From Semisulcospira habei (taxonomy: Eukaryota; Mollusca; Gastropoda; Semisulcospiridae), in the NCBI GenBank assembly GCA_036245525.1, contig BTPG01000006.1:75064727-75128726 (forward strand): a DNA stretch of 64,000 bases. The letters run 5' to 3'. Below are positions 10,240 through 21,800 of the stretch, piece after piece. Made by a program: the position numbers and the translations under genes. The notes beneath the pieces are model-generated. The model ran no database searches, was not told the DNA's origin, and saw only the letters and a list, made by a program, of their open reading frames with translations. Positions within the stretch are counted from its first letter, which is position 1. Each line of letters begins with the position of its first letter.

Positions 10240-10706
10240 AGAAGCAGGGAGATCCACATGAGCTCCAGCGACTCCACCCCCACCCGGGTCTGCCCTGGGG
10301 GACTTGGGTGGGGTTAGGTATTTTTTAGTTCCCAGGGTCACCCTGGTCAGCCCCACAGGGTGGGTTTTTCTCTCTATTCTGGGGCATGTGTTTCTGTCTA
10401 CCCTTTGTCCATTCACCTGTATTTGCCTTTTTAAAACTCTCCCTACTGTCTGCACTGCCTGTAGCTCTTGATATTGGATGTGTGTTGCTAAATGGTCTTA
10501 GCTTTATTTAGGCCCCATGTGTTAGGTTTATTTAATGTATTTGACCGGCTGGCGACATGCATTCAATGTTCTGTTTAGTTTTTTTTTCACAAGCAGTGCA
10601 GGCACGTCCTGAGAAAGCCTTGTTGCTGTCGGGACGTTAAGCAATGTACAATCAATCAATCAATCCAGCGACTCCAGGGGCGCATGTGAATCTATGTCTG
10701 TGTCAG
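10240..10706. repeat. Family A palindrome split by SINE
   Basis: The left half (AAGCAGGGAGATCCACATGA, to 10276) and the right half (CGCATGTGAATCTATGTCTG, from 10677) are the two arms of a family A hairpin. The SINE at 10277-10663 separates them, flanked by the 13-bp duplication TCCAGCGACTCCA. Confidence 0.75.
10277..10663 (+). mobile_element. SINE copy 2, full length with 13-bp TSD
   Basis: 387 bp from CCCCCACCCGGGTCTGCCCT to the (AATC)n tail. It is flanked by TCCAGCGACTCCA at 10264-10276 and 10664-10676. The 5' end is the same as in copies 3-5, so it is a discrete element and not a randomly truncated LINE. GGACGTTAA lies at 10632-10640. I see no tRNA-type A or B box. Confidence 0.9.
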
Positions 10707-10881
10707 ATACAAAATGGGGTCAATGGTGAATTCAATGCGCGACAGTGCAGGCGTTTTTTTTTGGTTTTTTTTTTTACCGCACACGCATCAGTTCACTGTC
10801 CTCCACCCTCATTCTCTGTTGACCCATCGTGCCATTCTACGACCCCCCACCCCCCACCCCCAAACACCCCTCACCTTATAG

Positions 10882-11021
10882 TGGCCTGACGAGTGGGTGC
10901 TTTGACTAAATGCAAATCCGCTGCGACACCGGGTGTATACTGAATTGAGCTGGTGGACGCGATGGCGCGCACACGGTGGCGCAGCGGATTTGCATTTAGT
11001 CAAAGCACCACTCGTCAGGCC
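10882..11021. repeat. Inverted repeat, family H, 43-bp arms
   Basis: The arms GGCCTGACGAGTGGGTGCTT onward (10882-10925) and their mirror (10979-11021) differ by about one base and flank a 53-bp loop. The arm core TTTGACTAAATGCAAATCCG is palindromically repeated. Probably a foldback or MITE-type element. Confidence 0.8.
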
Positions 11022-11554
11022 GCCTCCCCTGCCTCACCCCTCATCAGCACTCCTCTTCATTTCTTTTGTCTAGAATTTATATTTTACATGGGGGCCAACA
11101 GCAGAAATTAAAGGGGCACGACCGACCTTTTTAATTTAATGCATCAGTTCGCAAAAAGCTTTTACTGGGCTTCAGTATACATACCCACTAAGACAGTGAC
11201 CACCCTATTGTCCCACCAAATGCTTTTTTTCGTCCGTTCAAAGCGAAAGAGGCCACCGGAATCTTGTGACTATACCTAGTCAAAAGATTGCTTCCGATAG
11301 ACGATCAGGTAGCTGACGTCATAACTATTCTATACGACCTTCGGTCATCTGCATAATTATAACCAATCGGAGACAACATGGTGGAGGATGTACCAGCAAA
11401 GAAAAAAAGAAAGTATCAGTCGACTCGCGCCGGCTGACAATGACAGACTCAGAATTGAAGAGAAGAAAGAGAAAGAGAGACAAGATACCCCTAAGTAGAA
11501 TTGACATCGGACAAGGGAATATAGAGCTTGGCTTGACCGCCCATCCGGAATTCG
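11022..11554. other. No gene seen
   Basis: Mixed-composition sequence with no recognised element. It ends at the target-site duplication of the LINE beginning at 11570. Confidence 0.4.
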
Positions 11555-11569
11555 TCGCTTTCTTGCTAT

Positions 11570-14293
11570 TACTTACTTACTTACGCCTGTCACCCCTACC
11601 CGGGTATAGGCCGTCGACGAGAGACCTCCAGCAACTCCTGTCCTGTGCTTTTCCTTCGATTCTACTCCAGGTGGTTCCCAGTCTCTTGATGTCAGCTTGG
11701 AGGTCTCGACGCCAGGAGTTTCTCAGCCTACCTCTTTTCCACTTGCCCTGGGGGTTCCATGACGATGCCTGCCTAGTGATACTGGAAGCTGGCTTTCTCA
11801 GGCTGTGACCGATCCATCCCCATCTTCTTCGCGTCCCCCACCCGGGTCTGCCCTGGGGGACTTGGGTGGGTTTAGGTATTTTTTAGTTCCCAGGGTCACC
11901 CTGGTCAGCCCCACAGGGTGGGTTTTTCTCTCTATTCTGGGGCATGTGTTTCTGTCTCCCCTTTGTCCATTCACCTGCATTTGCCTTTTTAAAACTCTCC
12001 CTACTGTCTGCACTGCCTGTAGCTCTTGATATTGGATGTGTGTTGCTAAATGGTCTTAGCTTTATTTAAGCCCCGTGTGTTAGGTTTATTTAATGTATTT
12101 GACCGGCTGGCGACATACATTCAATGTTCTGTTTAGTTTGTTTTTTTCACAAGCAGTGCAGGCACGTCCTGAGAAAGCCTTGTTGCTGTCGGGACGTTAA
12201 GCAATGTACAATCAATCTTCTTCGCCCAATTTCATTCTCTGCTGTTATCTGCTCTGTTCTGTCCCTGAGTCTGACGTTGCTGATCTTCTCTGGCCAGTGG
12301 ATTTTCAAAATTTTTCTAAGGCAACTGTTCATGAAGGTCTGTACTCTGTTGACTGTGGTTTTTGTCAATCTCCAAGTCTCTGCTCCATATAGGAGAACTG
12401 CTTTTACATTGGAGTTGAAAATCCGGACTTTGGTGTGTTGTGACAGCTCTCTGGAACTCCACACTTTTTTTTAACTGGAGAAAGGCTGCTCTGGCTTTAC
12501 CGATTTGTGCTCTGACATCTGCATCAGTGCCGCCTTTTTTGTCTATGATGCTCCCGAGATAGGTGAAGGACTCCACCTCCTCCAACGGGGTGCCAGCAAG
12601 CAAGATTGGTTCTTCCCTGGTTGTGTTCAGCCTCATTGTCTTTGTTTTCTGTTTGTGAATGGTGAGGCCCACTAGGGACGAGATGTCAGCAAGCCTCGTG
12701 GTCAAGTCGCCTGCAAAATCGAGGTCGTCAAGCTGTGTCCACAGTGTCCACTGTATTCCACTTCGTCTGTGCTCTGTGGTCATCTTCATGACCCAGTCTA
12801 TGGCCAGTAGGAAGAGGAACGGAGACAGCAGACACCCCTGCCTGACACCAGTTCTGACCTGGAGCTCTCTGGTGAACTGCCCTTCGTGGATCACGCGACA
12901 TGTCATGCCATCATAGCTGCTCTTGATCAGGCGGACAAGCTTTGTGGGTACACCGTAGTGTCGTAGGAGTTTCCACAGAGTCTCTTGGTCCACGCTGTCA
13001 AATGCTTTCTCATAATCCACAAAGTTGACGTACAGCAGGGAGCTCCACTCCAGAGACTGTTCCACGATGATGCGGAGAGTGGCGATCTGGTCTGTACATG
13101 ATCGGTTCTTCCTGAATCCTGCTTGCTGGTCTCTCAGCTGGGGGTCAACGGAGCTCTTCATTCTCTCTAGGATGATCCTGTTGAAGACCTTTTGCTGGTA
13201 CTGACAGCAAGGTGATTCCTCTGTAGTTGGAACACTTGCTGAGGTCGCCTTTCTTAGGAAGCTTGATTAGGTACCCCTCCTTCCAGTCAGCTGGCATCAC
13301 CTTCTCTTCCCAGATCTTTCCAAACAGTGGGTACAGCATCTCCACTGTTGTCTTTAGGTCTGCTTTCAGAGACTCCGCTGGGATGCCATCTGGCCCTGCT
13401 GCTTTGCCATTCTTCAAAAATGCCACTGCTTTTCTGATCTCTTCCCGGCTGGGTCTGTCACAGCTGATGGGTAGGTCGGTCTCTGCCGGCTGGATGTCAG
13501 GGGGGGGGGGGGGGGGGGTCGGGTGGGCTAGGTCTGTTCAGTAACTCTTCAAAATACTCGGCCCATCTGTCGAGTTGGTCTGCTCTGTCTGCAATAGGCT
13601 TGCCTTCTTTGTCTTTTACTGGTCTTTCTGTATGGCCACACTTACCCGACAATCTTCTGGTAATGTCGTAGAGCTGTTTCATGTTGCCGCTGCCTGCTGC
13701 CTTTTCTGCCTCTGCTGTCAGGCTGTCTGTGTAGGCCCTCTTGTCTGCCCTGATACTCCTCTTCACCTCGCGGTTGGCTTCCGAGTATTCCTCCTGTGCC
13801 CTTTGGCTGCTCTCGTGCGACTGTTGTTGACCGCTGCTTTCTTCTGCTTCCTCGCTTCTATCTTCTTCAAGGAGTGTGCCGACAGCCAGTCCTTGTGGTG
13901 GTGTTTCCTGAACCCTACAGTGTCTTTGCAGGTTGAGTTCAGCGCCTCTCTAACTGCCTTCCACTGCTGCTCTGTGGTGACCGCCTCCTCTTCATTTACT
14001 AGCTCCTGTAGCACTTGAAACCGGTTGGACAGCACCAGTTTGAACTCTTCTCTAACTCCAGTTTCTCTCAGGTGGCCTACATTATAGCGCTGTCTTCTTG
14101 TTGTCTCTGTGCGGCTTTTCTTTAGCTTGAGCTTCATTCTTAAGGTAAGCAGATGGTGGTCTGAGGCGACATCTGCTCCCCTCCTCACTCGAACATCTTG
14201 AAGGGATCCTCTAAATTTCTTGCTAATGCAGATATGGTCTATTTGGTTCTCTGTTGTATGGTCAGGCGAGACCCAAGTTGCTTTGTGTATTCT
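11570..14293 (-). pseudogene. Decayed LINE (endonuclease/RT) with 15-bp TSD, interrupted by a SINE
   Basis: 5'-truncated non-LTR element on the minus strand. The 15-bp duplication TCGCTTTCTTGCTAT stands at 11555-11569 and 14294-14308, and the 3' end has a (GTAA)n tail at 11570-11585. Translated minus-strand pieces in order are: endonuclease end (GADVASDHHLLTLRM), a linker, RT (GKAAGPDGIPAESL, YRGITLLSVPAK), A box FVDYEKAFDSV, B box GVRQGCLLSPFLF, and thumb (SFTYLGSIIDKKGGTDADV, LLYGAETWRLTK). Frames change several times, and a G homopolymer disrupts the part near 13500-13516. In place of YADD-type sequence it reads DDLDFAGD. SINE copy 3 splits its 3' end. It is the same family as 41460-42107. 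Confidence 0.88.
11833..12214 (+). mobile_element. SINE copy 3, full length with 11-bp TSD, nested in LINE
   Basis: 382 bp. It is flanked by ATCTTCTTCGC at 11822-11832 and 12215-12225. The host LINE reads continuously across it when compared with the plus-strand copy at 41852-41862, which has the unoccupied site ACGAAGAAGAT. Confidence 0.93.
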
Positions 14294-14308
14294 TCGCTTT
14301 CTTGCTAT

Positions 14309-15227
14309 GTGAATCAGTAAGTAATCCGGCTACGGTCTTTGTCAATCTTCCTATAGTTCCGCGAGCGCTAGTGACTGATTTTCAGAATTCATTATTTTCA
14401 GTAGAATTTATCTCTTACTGATTTAGCAAGATTTTAAACCTGTTTTATCATAAAGTTACAAGCTAGTTCATCACATTTTATGCTGCAAGGATCTGAAAAC
14501 TACGGTGTGTGTCAAAATTGCAGCACTGACATCGCTGGTCGTGACACATTTTTGTCATCGAGTCGAACAAGCCACGCCCCCAGCACGATCGTTACTCATG
14601 GTCAGGGTAGCAGGTCAAGCGGAACCGGCATTGATTTTGACAGCATAGCGATTATGGAAGGGTAATTTATATTTTCCTGGAAAATTATGTCAAAGGGATA
14701 CCGGAGAACATCAGTACATGAGTGTACACTGACATGTGTGTACCCACACCGATGACCTCGTCTGCAGTATTGACCAGGTTCTGCCTTGTGACGTAGGCTA
14801 GTAAATATGCACAAATTCAAAACGAGGCCGATAATTTGCGCTCTCGGGTACAAAAACAACACACCCACCAAACGATGATTTTCGACATTTGGCATCAGTT
14901 GCATTTACATCATAAAGCTGTAAGTACACAAAGGACCCATACATAGTACTGTCGGCAGTATCTGTTGCAGACAGTTTTCTGACTGTGTTGAGATGCTTGA
15001 TCCTGAGGAGAAAAACGACCAAAAGCAAACAGTGGAGAATGAGACTAAGAGATTCAAATTGAAAAGCATTGATTTCCTGGTATCTCTATTCTTCAGTGTA
15101 CCCATGTGAGCTAATTAGTTTTCGTTCCTGACGCGACGTGATCGCACAGTCATTCAGCGGGCGGGCGGCGGAGTGTGAACATCGTCGGCAGAAAATGTAC
15201 ACAGGTCTCAACTGTGAGCATGTGATG
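14309..15227. other. Upstream flank of E78 exons; no exon recognised
   Basis: Non-repetitive looking, moderately AT-rich. The missing N-terminal E78 exon(s) could lie here or upstream of the window. No in-frame segment ending in a good donor could be assigned. Confidence 0.35.
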
Positions 15228-15295
15228 GTGTGCTGGTCTGATTTTGGACCTTACGGCCTAACGGCCCTCAGGTCCAAAATCACAGACCAGCACAC
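15228..15295. repeat. Palindrome, family B (CTGGTCTGATTTTGGACC)
   Basis: GTGTGCTGGTCTGATTTTGG mirrored by CCAAAATCACAGACCAGCAC around TTACGGCCTAACGGCC. A half copy lies at about 15477-15510. Other copies are at 33945, 37411, 38554 and 43966. Confidence 0.85.
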
Positions 15296-15728
15296 AATTA
15301 CTTTTGTAATTCGCTGTTTATGAAACAGGAACAAAATAATATTTTTTCCAATTATTTTTGCGGATGGGGTGTGGGTTGAATTTTAGTCTCTTGAACATGC
15401 ACTATATTTCAGCAGTAAAAAAAAAAAAAAAAACGTTTTTTTGTTTTTTTAAACCTCGGCGCTAAAAGCTATATTTAAGGTCCAAATCACAGGCTGGCTC
15501 ACACTTGTGTTGTTCACTTGAAGATTTATTTTCTTGCACAGTATTTTGTTTTTACACTGTATTTCAAATCCAAAAACATTTTTTTGCTGACTCTCTCTCC
15601 TCCCCTTACGAGCTCTGGCCAGTTAAAAGAAAAACTGTTACTGTTGTTAAATACACAGAGGTTTATTTAATTGTCCAGAATTCAGAGTTACTAAATCATG
15701 CAATTTTTGTTTTTTGTTTGTTGTCCAG

Positions 15729-15853
15729 ATGATGGAAAAGTGCAGCAGGCCGCTGATTCCAACAGTCCTCGCCAGTCGTTCGTGCCGTGTAAGGTGTGCG
15801 GGGACAGGGCCTCGGGATACCACTACGGCGTCACATCATGTGAAGGCTGTAAG
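15729..15853 (+). CDS. E78 exon a: first zinc finger
   Basis: Acceptor TTGTCCAG at 15721-15728; the exon begins in the second base of a codon. It encodes a short acidic/polar lead ([19 protein letters not shown]) and the first finger through CEGCK. Donor AAG|GTCAGT, phase 0. Confidence 0.9.
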
Positions 15854-18800
15854 GTCAGTATGAGGAAATGTTTCTGCCTTTTAGTTAATTCCATAGAAAT
15901 TCATGCGTCAGCACACCTGTAACCCTTTTCATCCTGATACACTACTGTTTGAAAGTAATTTGGCTATGATAGTTCAAGGGTGGTGCCGGAATAGCTTGGC
16001 GCCTCTGGTGCCAAGCTATTCTGGCACCACCCTTGAACTAAAATGGTTAATCTGTAATGGTCTTAGAACAATAATCAAATTTAAAAAAAATTCATCCTGG
16101 ATGTAATGGGTTAAGCATGTTTCAAACTTGATGTAAAATTGCACATGCGCTCAGACATGCTACAGTATGATATGAATTAACTATTTAGGGGTAGTGCCAG
16201 AATAGCTCAGCATCTGTAGGTGCTACTAGCATGGTCAGTGTGTTTCGTGTACTGTAGGGTTGACTGTTTTCATTAGATGACGATTCCAAAGGGCTGAGTG
16301 TGTCCGCTGTGCAGCCTTGGTATAGAAGTCAAGTTTATAATAATAATCATTACTGTTTACACTGTCCAGCAGTTGACAACACACTTTTTTGTGTTTTATT
16401 TATAAATGTGTGTGTGTATATATATATATAATATAACACAGTATATTTAGGGTTTGATACTTGCATCAACACTGCAAGTCTGAAACTTTTTATTCTGTCC
16501 TTGGTCATTTTTGTCAGTGTCAATAGCATTATTTGAAGGCTTTTTATGCCTGATAAGTTTTGCATATCCGCACTCGCATTCTGTCATTGGCTTTATTTCA
16601 GGGCTTTTTCCGGCGGAGTATACAGAAGCAGATTGAATATAGGTGTCTACGTGAGGGCAAGTGCCATGTTATACGACTGAACCGCAATCGCTGTCAGTAC
16701 TGTCGCTTCAAGAAATGTCTGGCTGTTGGCATGTCCAGAGACTGTGAGTGGCAGTGATTTCAGTATAACATGCACAAGAGAAATATGGCGGTTTAACCCA
16801 TAATCAGTGATTAGGTTGAGTTTTGCAGTCAATAAGTCATATGACCGGAGGAACATAAAATCAATAGGTCATTTTGAAAATCCATAAGTAAAAAAAAATA
16901 AATATTTTTTCGGCATTTTCGATGTCAAACTTGTCAACACATTTTGGTAACTTGGCCCGCAGACTCTCTGTTTACGTTTTCGCGGTGCTTGCCCGCCATT
17001 TGGTTACAGTCATGGCTGTTTTCAGTTACACTCAATTTGAGAAACATGAGCATGAATGGAACCAGTCAGAGGCGTAGATTTTCATGAACCCGCGGGCAGA
17101 GGCGACTCATGAGGATCTGTGCTACTTGCAGATGTGGATTATAGTAGTTACTTAGTCCGCATCTACTTCCTCAGTTTGAGTAACACTATCAGATAAAATC
17201 TCGAGCAATATGCATAGATTCTCATAACGACCCTTAGGTCGTGAGGACTTTTGAACGTCTATGCCTCTTGCAGACTTTAGAAACTCAATCTTGCACTGGT
17301 TACATTCATCACTCGGCCAACTATAGGTGTTATACTTGGTGTATAAAATACCAAACGCAAGTATATTTGGCAATTTCGGATTTTTATTTAGTTTTTGCTA
17401 TTTTGCAATCTAATGTAATCAGGTTTGCGTTTCAATGACTTCCATTACATATAATATGCTTTTTTCAGTAAACATGTGTGCAAGCACTGAATTACTGTGC
17501 TACAGTGAAGAGCACAATGGTTCTCAGCAACAAGAGCCAGTTTTCTGACAGTACTGATTCAAGCTTTAGTATCCAGGACACCATCCACAACACATTTTTG
17601 TCAAATTGTCATAGACACCCCCACCCTCCGCCCTCTCCTAGAAAACAAAGCAAGAACAGATTGTAGTTGTCATAGTCCATAAGCTAGCAGAGTTTACCGT
17701 GCACCCCCCCCCCTCCCCCCCCCCCCTCCCCCCAGTACTCGATAAGATGGGTTTCAAAGTGTACCTTAGTATGTCCTGAGATGTTTAAGCCATGTTCCCT
17801 GAAAATCCTTAGGAACACACCAGAGATATAGCCGATGGCGCAAGGGTACCCCATTCATGCTCTTCGTGGATGCTAAAATGAGGTTGAGAAACATTTTCCT
17901 GCTGCCGACCTCTTGACCGCTCACTCATTGGCAGGCAGAACAATATAAGATTTAAAGATGGCCATTAAGTAATTGAACGTTGCAAAAAAGAAGGCAAAAA
18001 AATGGAGGTGGAAGTGATGATCTTGTGGTGGACATGTGGAAACTAAGTATTTTGATAACATTGTTTAGGCTGTTAAGAACCATGAAACTTATTATGCATA
18101 TTCATATTTACACATTTCTAGATAAAATTAATGGAAAAGAAAAGGGGATACCTTACTAGACCCGCCTTATGCTAGGTAAATATCACCTAAAAGACCAGCC
18201 ACTTAAAAATAGTTACAATTAAATTGATGGGTCACATTGAAATTAATGAAATGATCACAAATTGTTATGCTCATTATGCATAATTTGTTATGAAAACTGG
18301 CACCAAAAATATTTAAACAGAGGAGTATGACATAAGCAGTTGTTATGGCCATTTTGCGTTCTTTTGTGTACTGGTAAAATGGGGGTAGGGCAGCAGATTT
18401 AGCCACTGTGGCCCCGAAATGCATCACAGCATCATAAAATCAGGTTGGGAGTAACTGTGTTACTCTATCCTAACCAATAAAATCTAAGAAAGACCTATCA
18501 GTTGTATAAAGAATTTTTGAGGGCATCAGAAACAACGTATGCTCCCCAATTCAGCAATTTTAAATGGGAAAAGGCTATCATTCACCATGAATTTACTGTA
18601 AAGGATGCCGACTTTCCTTATTTTCTTGCACTTTACGCTCACATTATTGAAACTTTTTTTTTTTTTTTTTTTTTTTTTCAATTTTTTTTTTTTTTTTTTT
18701 TTTTATTTTTTTTATATTTTTTTAATTTATTTATTAATTAATCAAAGTAGCCAATACAATGAAGTGTTTGTGTTCGAATCTAAATGGACATAAGTTACAA

Positions 18801-21800
18801 GATGGACAATGATTTAGCTGTCTTACAGTTACTGCTAAGTGAAAAAGTGTGTGTGTGTGTGCTCTTGCTTGTCTGCTTGATTGCCGCGGGTATCTGTTCT
18901 GATCTTTTAGTGCATGTTTGTGTTTAGGTTCATAATTAAAATATTCAGAAATGACATTCAATATTCAGTTAAAATCAAATTAGGGAGAGCAACTAAACAT
19001 AGTACGAGTGAAGCCTTACAGATTACATTTTGTTACATGCTCTACTCATTGTATTAAGCATGTGTAATTTTCCGGACGAGCAAATCCTGCTCCAACATGC
19101 AAACTATATCTAGCTTCTTTCCGTATCTATATTTACCAACACACATTTTGGCGACAAGTATAATATGGTTAATAACTTTCACGTCACTATTCTGCATGTT
19201 ATCAACTTCAAAGCCAAATAACACATCTTTTGCAGTTAACTGAGGAGCGATAGAAGTTAGTCTTTGAATATGTTTTGTTGCGCATTCCCAGAGTTTACGA
19301 ATTTTATTACAGGACCAAAAGAAATGTTCTATGTAATCTTTGTCATCACAAAAGTCACATTTTTCAGAAGTCTTAATGCCCATTTTATGCAGAAGAATAT
19401 TTGTAGGATATATATTATGAAGTATTTTCCAATGTAATAATCGCAGCCTTGTTTCTTTTACACATTTTTCCGCTACGGACCAGTGTGCATCTGACAGAGT
19501 AACACCACACTTTCTCTGCCAGAAGGACAATGCTCTAGGCACCGCCGTACTTGCCGTTACCAGAGATAAGCGGATAGCACGGGGTGCATACCGCAAAGCC
19601 TCCATATAGTTGCGTGGTACAAAAAATACGTCAGGCTCCACGCGAGCCATACGTGCCCTAAGGGCCGTACACAAAGCGTTATATTCAAACAGCCGGCAAG
19701 GCTTGTTGCCGACCATTTGACATATTTGAGGAAAAGATATGATATCACCATCAGACAAGACATCGTCTACAAAGCAAACACCAGCACGCACCCAATCTCT
19801 AAAGAACAAACTCTTATGCTTATACATAATTTCAGAGTTGTTCCACAAACATAGGTTTTTAAGCTGAAGGGGGAAATCATCTTTTGGTAAAATAGTATTC
19901 TTATTATCACACCATGTTGTCAATACGTCCCTCCAAAAAGCACTTTTAATCAACCGCAGGCCCGCAAAATGCTTGGCTGCTACATTAGAATGAAAACATG
20001 CATACTCTTTGCCCAATGCAGCGGACATGTAACGCGGAATAATTTTCCATTTTTCATAGCCGTTATGTTGAATTCTTAGTGACCATGACAACAAAAATGA
20101 AGCCTGCATATCATGGACATTAATCATCTTCAGACCAGCATTCTCTGTACCGTTACACATAATACTTCTTTTAACCTTTTCAAAGGCCCGAGTATTGGCA
20201 TTTCTCTTTTTCCAGATAAATCTGAACAACAGTGTATTAAGCTTATTCAGCATGTCTCTCGGGGCAGACAGTGATTGTAATACAAATGTAAACTGCGACA
20301 ATAAAAGTGATTTAACAATACATATTTTCCCTGCGATACTAAGATTTCTTTTGGACCATGCTGATATAGTTCTTCGTACTTTATCCAGTCTGTATAGCCA
20401 GTTATCCTCAATACTCGAGGCAGGCATGTCACTGCCGAAAACAATTCCCAAAATTTTTAGACGTTTTTTCCAAGTAATTCCGTATGGTTTTTCATGACAG
20501 TCTTTCAAAGAGCCAAGCCACATGGCCTCAGTTTTCTTTCTGTTCATTTGCAAACCTGAAAACTTTGAAAACTGCTGAATTAACTCCAGGACCCTTTCGA
20601 GATCTGTTTTGTTTTTCAGAAATAAGCTTATATCGTCTGCATACATTGCTAATTTAAGTAAACTAATATCCTCTGAAGTGTGTGTAATAGTTGGGAGACA
20701 CAGACCCTGCACAGACGGGTCTACGCGGATTTTAATGGCTAATAACTATATGGCTAGAACGAAGGCCATCGGAGAAAAAGGACACCCCTGCCTTATTCCT
20801 GATCTGACTTTAAAACACTGAGTCATCCATCCCATGTAGTTTAAACAGCTTTCTGTATTACTGGTCAAAACATTCACCCATCTGACAAAGTTTTCTCCAA
20901 AACCAAACCTTTGAAATGCCCAAATCATATATTCTTTTGAGACAGAGTCAAATGCTTGCTTGTAGTCTAGCGCAAGTAATATTCCTGGTTTATTTTCTAT
21001 ATTTAGATTGTCTATAGTGTCATCAATAAGTCTGATAACATCACTGATTTTCCTGCCCTTGATGAAACCAACTTGATCCTCATGAACTAAACTACTTATG
21101 ACTGTAGATAACCGGAGTGCTAGACATTTAGCGAGTATTTTGTAGTCAGTATTTGTCAAAGAGATCGGGCGCCAGTTATTTAAATCTTCTCTAGGCAGCC
21201 CTTTCCCTTTGTGTATTAATGTAATTACAGCACGCCTTTGAAGCACAGACTCCCCACGCTCAAAAGCTGCATTGAACGAGTATAGAACAATGTTTTTAAC
21301 TTTTATCCAAAAGAATTTGTAAAAAGATGTCGTGAGACCATCAAGTCCGGGAGCAGAGCCATTTTTCATTTTTTTCAATGTGTATGTGAGTTCATCCACA
21401 GCAATGTGGTCCTCTAACCCTGTCTTCTGGTCCTCTGTTAACTGAGGAACTTCTACATTAATAAAAGCATTTGCTTCATTTTCTTTTAATTGAGCGATCT
21501 TGTCATATTTGTTACTAAAATAGTTAAATTGCCCCAACAGGATTTCTTCCTGTGAGTACACTATACGCCCATCTAGCAAACTTAACTTGTCCATTATCTT
21601 AGCATTTGCCTGTGTTCTTTCCAGTCCGAGAAAGTACCGAGTACTCTTTTCGCCTTCTTCAATAAATTTAGCACGTGCTCTGGTCTGGGCACCTCGCGCT
21701 GTGTACATAGTGTGTATATCTAATTCGTGCTTGTTGTGCTCTCTCTGCTTACATAGAACAACATTATTAGGATCAAGCGAGAGACGCTTTTCAATACTGT

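Noticed and set aside
10237..10455. 72-codon minus-strand frame repeated at 11798 and 57132
   Set aside because: It is the antisense of the SINE body, repeated because the SINE is repeated.
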